A stretch of 64,000 bases of DNA, taken from NCBI RefSeq assembly GCF_030272615.1, contig NC_081410.1, positions 507,491,942 to 507,555,941 of the forward strand, read 5' to 3'. This document shows, piece after piece, positions 59,045 to 64,000 of the stretch. Below the pieces are notes generated by a model that had not been told where the DNA came from, did not search any database, and saw only the letters and a list, made by a program, of their open reading frames with translations. The translations under genes were made by a program, and so were the position numbers. This stretch comes from Cryptomeria japonica. Its lineage: Eukaryota; Streptophyta; Pinopsida; Cupressales; Cupressaceae. The number at the start of each line of letters is the position of its first letter. Positions within the stretch are counted from its first letter, which is position 1.

Positions 59045-59788
59045 TGTTAGAATAATTAGTGGACAACTAAGAGGGAGGGGTGAATCAGTTGTCAACAAAT
59101 TATATTAATGAAACCACTTTATAACCTTTAACCAGAGCACATAAACATTGAATACCATAATAGCAGAAACAAATATCTATAAGCAATAAAACTAAAGAAT
59201 GAAATAGATAATCAACACAATGCCACCATACCACATAACACCATGATTTGTACGTGGAAAACCTTGTAAAGGGAAAAACCATGGTGCAAAGTCTACCCAC
59301 AGTCACATAGTACTTATGCAGAAAGTATGTGATACAATGAGGGGCCTACACATGCAAGAAAGCACACTGCCTAAAGCATACTGCTCATTACAAAGGAGTC
59401 TCACTAACTACAGAGAGGTTATAACCACCTCAATATAATTGGACAACAAGCCAGAAGAATGGACTACTAGAGATAGCATCTACCATGTCTGATTATAGTC
59501 TCGATTAAGCTCAATACTAGAGGCCTTTGTCCTCTTAGATAAACCCAATTTGATCTTCAATGATCGACCAAATCTCCTACCTAAATGATATTCTATTATT
59601 CGCACATTACATTCCATAACCATGACCTACAATGAGATCTTACATTTATTTGTACAAACCCTAAGGCCTAAACCAATTAGGTTGGCCACCTAAAAGATAT
59701 TACAATAAGGTCATTACAATGATATGCCATGTTGTCTTTAGATTGAAACAATATTAACCAATCCATAAATCATCCCGCTAACGTATAG
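59045..59788 (-). repeat. Copia LTR fragment of the element A family
   Basis: Starts TGTTAGAATAATTAG, with AAGAGGGAGGGGTGAATCAG near 59068 and ACGTGGAAAACCTTG with AAAGGGAAAAACCATGG at 59252-59283. It is co-linear with about the first 700 bases of the A LTRs and is cut at 59788 by the next LTR. There is no primer site on its left side, so it is a 3' or solo LTR. Confidence 0.75.
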
Positions 59789-60073
59789 TGTAATGCCCCG
59801 CCAGGAAACCCCGAAGGGATAAGGCTAAAACTCAAGAATAGAGTGCAAACATTTTTTTTTTAAAGAGTTTTAAACACAACATAATGATACAATGAGTTAT
59901 AATAAGTTTAGATAACATAGTCGAAGACATAACTAACACCTAAAGTGTTTCCCAACGTGAATACTTGATTCAATGCTTAACTCAACACACACTAATTAAC
60001 CCAATTAATTTGATTTACTTAATTACCAGTTATTACTTTAAACAAGGAAATAATTCATTCGGTAAATTAAAAT

Positions 60074-60302
60074 TATAGATAACAGGATGATATCGTCCAT
60101 TATGGTTCAAAATATAGATAACATGATGAGGTTCACCCATTAAGGTTAAAATATAGATAACATGATGAATTTCATCCATTAAAGTTAAAATATAGATAAC
60201 ATGATTAGTTCATCCATTAAGGTTAGAAATATAGATAACTTGATGAGTTCATTCATTAAGGTTAAAAATATAGCTAACATGATGAAGTTCACCCATTACA
60301 AC
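60074..60302. repeat. Minisatellite, 39-41-bp unit, nearly six copies
   Basis: Units begin TATAGATAACATGATGA and continue with a TTCA(C/T)CCATTAAGGTT segment. Starts are near 60074, 60113, 60152, 60191, 60230 and 60269, with small length changes and drift. Confidence 0.88.
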
Positions 60303-61828
60303 TTTAACCATACATTTTGCCCAAACTCTCATTAAAGAATAAGTCATGCATCTAATTTCATTACAAACTTTAATTTCATTATAAACTAACGAATGCATTC
60401 CAAGCATACTTTAATTGCATTATCAACAAATGAATACATTCCATTATTCAAATTTACATTCTTTGTGATCCAAATTACTGCATTAATGAGATGGCTTCAA
60501 ACATGGATTTATGATTAACTTCATCTAATCCATATTACACATTTTAACATAATGCCACCCATACATGCTAAATTAAAGAGGAAATAAAAGAACATAATCA
60601 CCACATAACACCCAAATGGTATCGGAGTTCATCCCTAGTGGGCTACATCTTTGGGTCTTCTCAACTGCAAGACCCCTCTGATAATTAAAAGGGTGAAGAA
60701 TACATAAGGTCACATCATTTACATCCTGCCATTAAGGTGTACATAAACCAGTAATACATATGACTACATCGGTCAATAATTACAAGAATGATCCCTGAAT
60801 AGGAAAAGGCTCCAATTGAACATAATAAGAAACAAATACAAAGATCAACTAGAGCATCCGCAAAACTAAGTCTTCACAACCCATGGTCTAACATGAATAT
60901 CAGGTTCTCACAAGGGTAAAAACAACACGACGACTTCACAACAGTGCTCCTATCAAAGACAACACAACAACATACTAGTGAACGTAATCAAATGAACTCC
61001 TAAAACCCAGGTATACAACAGGACAAGCATACGAAGTTCAATATGGTAGGATTACCCACTTGGCCAAACAAGGCTTCATACAAGGTGCATTGATTGACGG
61101 TACTCTAACTAGAGACATGACCAACTATGGTTAACCACATACCAACATTTAAGCAATCGCATAAAGGACATGACCGAATACAAAACGTCAAATGAAAATA
61201 GTCAAAACTCGAGATCAAGGACATAAGTAGGTACCCAAATCAATCATGCAATAGTGTCCAACAAAACAAAATCATAGACTTGTCATTTCTGAAGCAACTG
61301 CGAATACAGAAAATTAAACATGCATAGGCATAGATTGGCAAAGACAATCTTCTTTCCTATTGTTTACACAGAACAATTGATCCAGTTTTCTAATTTGTCT
61401 AATTTGATTTCTATCTATCTACCTTGTCTAAAAACATGACATTTATGGTTTACTAACTCACTATAGTTCATTTGCATCATACAATAACATAAATACGTCG
61501 TTATGAGTTTCCTAACCAAATTCTCAAGAATATAATTAAATAAACATTAATCAACTAAAAATATGATATGCATTTTCAAAATAAAACATCATTTCCATCT
61601 TCGATCGAAAACAATAATCTAATTTCATCTTTTACAACAAAGATATACACTTTCCAAAGATGGAAACATACATTTAAAGGAAATCAAAATTGATGTTTAT
61701 TTTCTAAATAAATTGATATTTCATTGCATACATATAGAAAACTACATATTAAATATTAATTAGTATATATATATAAATCCGCAATTAATAAAATATATAC
61801 TAACTATAATTAATAAAACATTACAAAT

Positions 61829-62036
<208 letters not shown>

Positions 62037-62302
62037 TCCAGAATTAACAAAATATATACTAAATAATAATTAATAATAAAAAAAACTATTTTAAAACTTT
62101 TAATAAAATATATGAAAAAAATAAAAATTAATAACCCACATCGTAAAAGGCGATAGCATTTTTTTTTATTTTATATTAAAAAAATAGGGCAACTGTGGGG
62201 CCCACCTTCCTCCACTGGAGTGGAGGTTGTGCCCTAGCCATGGAGACTGCGACCACTAGCGTGGACGCAGACCCACGGCTTAGACACTGTGGACACGAGA
62301 CT

Positions 62303-62437
62303 CTGCGGCAACCATGGGGTCCCAGATCTCTGCAGCCGCCATGGGGTTGTAGGTCCCTGCAGCCACAGTGGGGTCATAGGCTTCTGCAGCCACTCTCTGA
62401 TCGTAGAGCTCTGCAGCCACCAGTGTGGTCGCAGACC
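62303..62437. repeat. 27-bp GC-rich tandem repeat, five copies
   Basis: Five head-to-tail units of exactly 27 bases starting CTGC(G/A)GC (62303, 62330, 62357, 62384, 62411), e.g. CTGCAGCCGCCATGGGG. The unit length is a multiple of three, so one frame encodes a 9-residue repeat of the LQPPWG type, but no gene is supported. Confidence 0.9.
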
Positions 62438-62875
62438 TCATAGACTGCAAGCCTGTGGAGGGTAGGGGAAACAGGTTGAGCCTCGGCTCCTCGGCCCCCC
62501 AAACGCTAAATACACTATTAAATAATTATAAATTTCATTTTATCTTTTCTTTTTGTATACAAACTTAAAATAAAAGGAAAAACCCTAGTTTCCACTAAAT
62601 TCACAATCTCATATAGAGACTAAAATATTTTCCAAAATGACCATGGTTTTCTAAATATATAAAAACAAATGTTGATTAACCAGGTTACAATAGGCAATTT
62701 TTCTTCAACCAAATATCATATTTGGGCCAAAAAAATCTTTTTTTTTCACACAATGATTCAAACAATCTGCCAAACTCCAAACTAATTTTCTCAATAAGAA
62801 ATAATTCGGAGAGCATTCAATGGAGTTTAAAACCAAAATATACATGGAGAACAACCAAACCTAATCAAATATGAT

Positions 62876-64000
62876 AGTTCTGATACTAAATGTTTAGTAC
62901 AGATGCCAAGCTAACAAGATGAGAGGGAGGGGGGTGAATCATACAAACTTAATCTTCCATAAAGACAACAGCTTCAACCTCGGTAACATATGCTTTAGTA
63001 ATATAACCAAAACTGCTAAACATGCAAACTCAGAAGCATATAAACATCATAACACTCATAACATTAGATTTAATGTGGAAACCCAAATAGGGAAAAACCA
63101 CTGTGGGATTTCGGACCCACTAAGAAATATACTCTTCTAGAGTATGCTCAGTTAAAAGAAAATCCTATTAAAGATTACAAACACATTGCTAGATGTGACC
63201 CGGTTAAGGGATTTCCCTCAGATCTATTAGGATCTTCATCTTGTTAGAAGTGAACTTGTTAAAGGATTTAAAACATTCAATCAGAATGTCACCTTGCTAG
63301 AGGGTTTTACAAATTAGACTGTTAAGTCCACTTGGTTAAGAGATTTTCTATCACTTTCACAAAATAACAATAATAAAAATCTATCTCTAACTTCACATCT
63401 AAAAATGCTAAAGCAGATTCTTATTTTCTCAATACAATCTAGTCATAGAACTTGTTTTGACCTCCTGCTGGGCTCTATACTTTGTTAATCAAAACAGATC
63501 TTCAAGCTTTTGTGCTCGGTAATCACTATGTAGCATCCCTGTGCATACACTTGCTTGCATGCATTGTTTATCAACAGATCCCTATTTATAAACAATTAGC
63601 TAACCACTTAATCTCCTTGATCACATTTCCCATGATCAATCATAGCCATTAGATCTTCAATCTTGTCCAGGTTCAATGTATCTTTCGATCTGAAAATGTT
63701 TTACCTTGCCTTGGAACTTGCATACATTTCTTGGAACTTGTGCTAAGGTATTGCGGTTCAATTTGAGCTGTAGATCTTCCTGCCGATTTTTCTTTGCCAG
63801 AGATTATTAACAAACTTCATTCACAACTTACCAATCATTTAATCAGTTCCAGCTCATCAGCTTCCTTCATTAAATAACGCTTGTAATCATTTAATGCATT
63901 CTTTTATAGCTTGGTTACAACTCGGTTACAACTCGGTAAATACTAAAATTCACTCGATAGACATTCCACCTTCATTAACCAATAGCGATAACCTTAGGGC
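62876..64000 (-). mobile_element. 5' LTR of another minus-strand copia element, running off the window
   Basis: LTR from TGTTTAGTAC (62891) to beyond 64000. It has GAGAGGGAGGGGGGTGAATC at its inner end and ATGTGGAAACCCAAATAGGG with AAAAACCACTG at 63074-63104. The minus strand inside it reads TTTAGTATCAGAAC, a degenerate initiator Met tRNA site (62876-62889). The interior of the element is not recognisable to the left, so it is truncated. AC(C/T)GGTT-type boxes recur. Confidence 0.7.

Noticed and set aside
62195-62443. 82-codon frame with a 9-residue repeat
   Set aside because: Explained by the 27-bp tandem repeat in a non-coding LTR; no domain and no conserved start.

Overview
The window is about 64 kb of AT-rich, transposon-saturated nuclear DNA from a seed plant with a large genome. 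A gymnosperm is my guess from the style of the elements; nothing here proves it. I found no intact host gene, no tRNA or rRNA gene and no CRISPR. Almost everything is nested LTR retrotransposons, their solo LTRs and decayed reading frames. Two kinds of non-retroviral coding remains stand out: a plant-mobile-domain-like pseudogene (about 44.3-46.0 kb) and an unrecognised protein carried by two related non-autonomous LTR elements (5.5-8.6 kb and 54.5-59.0 kb).

Layout. 1-5536: a minus-strand Ty3/gypsy element (GyA) cut by the left window edge, sitting in the left LTR of element E. 5537-8613: non-autonomous element E (minus). 8614-10020: non-coding remains, probably an LTR, split by copia element A. 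10021-18531: Ty1/copia element A (minus) with perfect TAGAG target duplications; a 1632-bp solo LTR (ATAAA duplications) is inserted near its 3' end. 19129-20340: another solo LTR (TTACC duplications). 21653-41151: Ty1/copia element D (plus) with GTTGT duplications. Its single gag-pol frame is split inside integrase by a 12.7-kb Ty3/gypsy chromovirus-like element, GyB (24502-37208, minus, TCCAG duplications, LTRs of about 4 kb). 41157-46018: LTR fragments, an old solo LTR and the plant-mobile-domain pseudogene. 46019-53469: Ty1/copia element B (minus), inserted in the acidic tail of that pseudogene and truncated in its 5' LTR. 54462-59044: non-autonomous element C (plus). 59045-64000: three further LTR pieces with minisatellites.

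Copia elements A, B and D look like the Sirevirus lineage. They have a ladder of polypurine tracts before the 3' LTR, a C-rich tract near the LTR end, an initiator-Met-tRNA primer site, and (in B) coiled coil plus extra zinc knuckles in Gag. C and E share their LTR ends, leader and PPT ladder. They carry only a coiled-coil Gag-like part (with zinc knuckles in C) and a long novel ORF in place of pol. They are presumably mobilised by the autonomous copies.

Decay is mostly by point mutation. In D the gag-pol frame stays open except for nonsense codons, nearly all TAG at places where relatives have Gln (CAG). Several zinc knuckles have Cys changed to Tyr. This fits C-to-T loss in methylated, silenced DNA.
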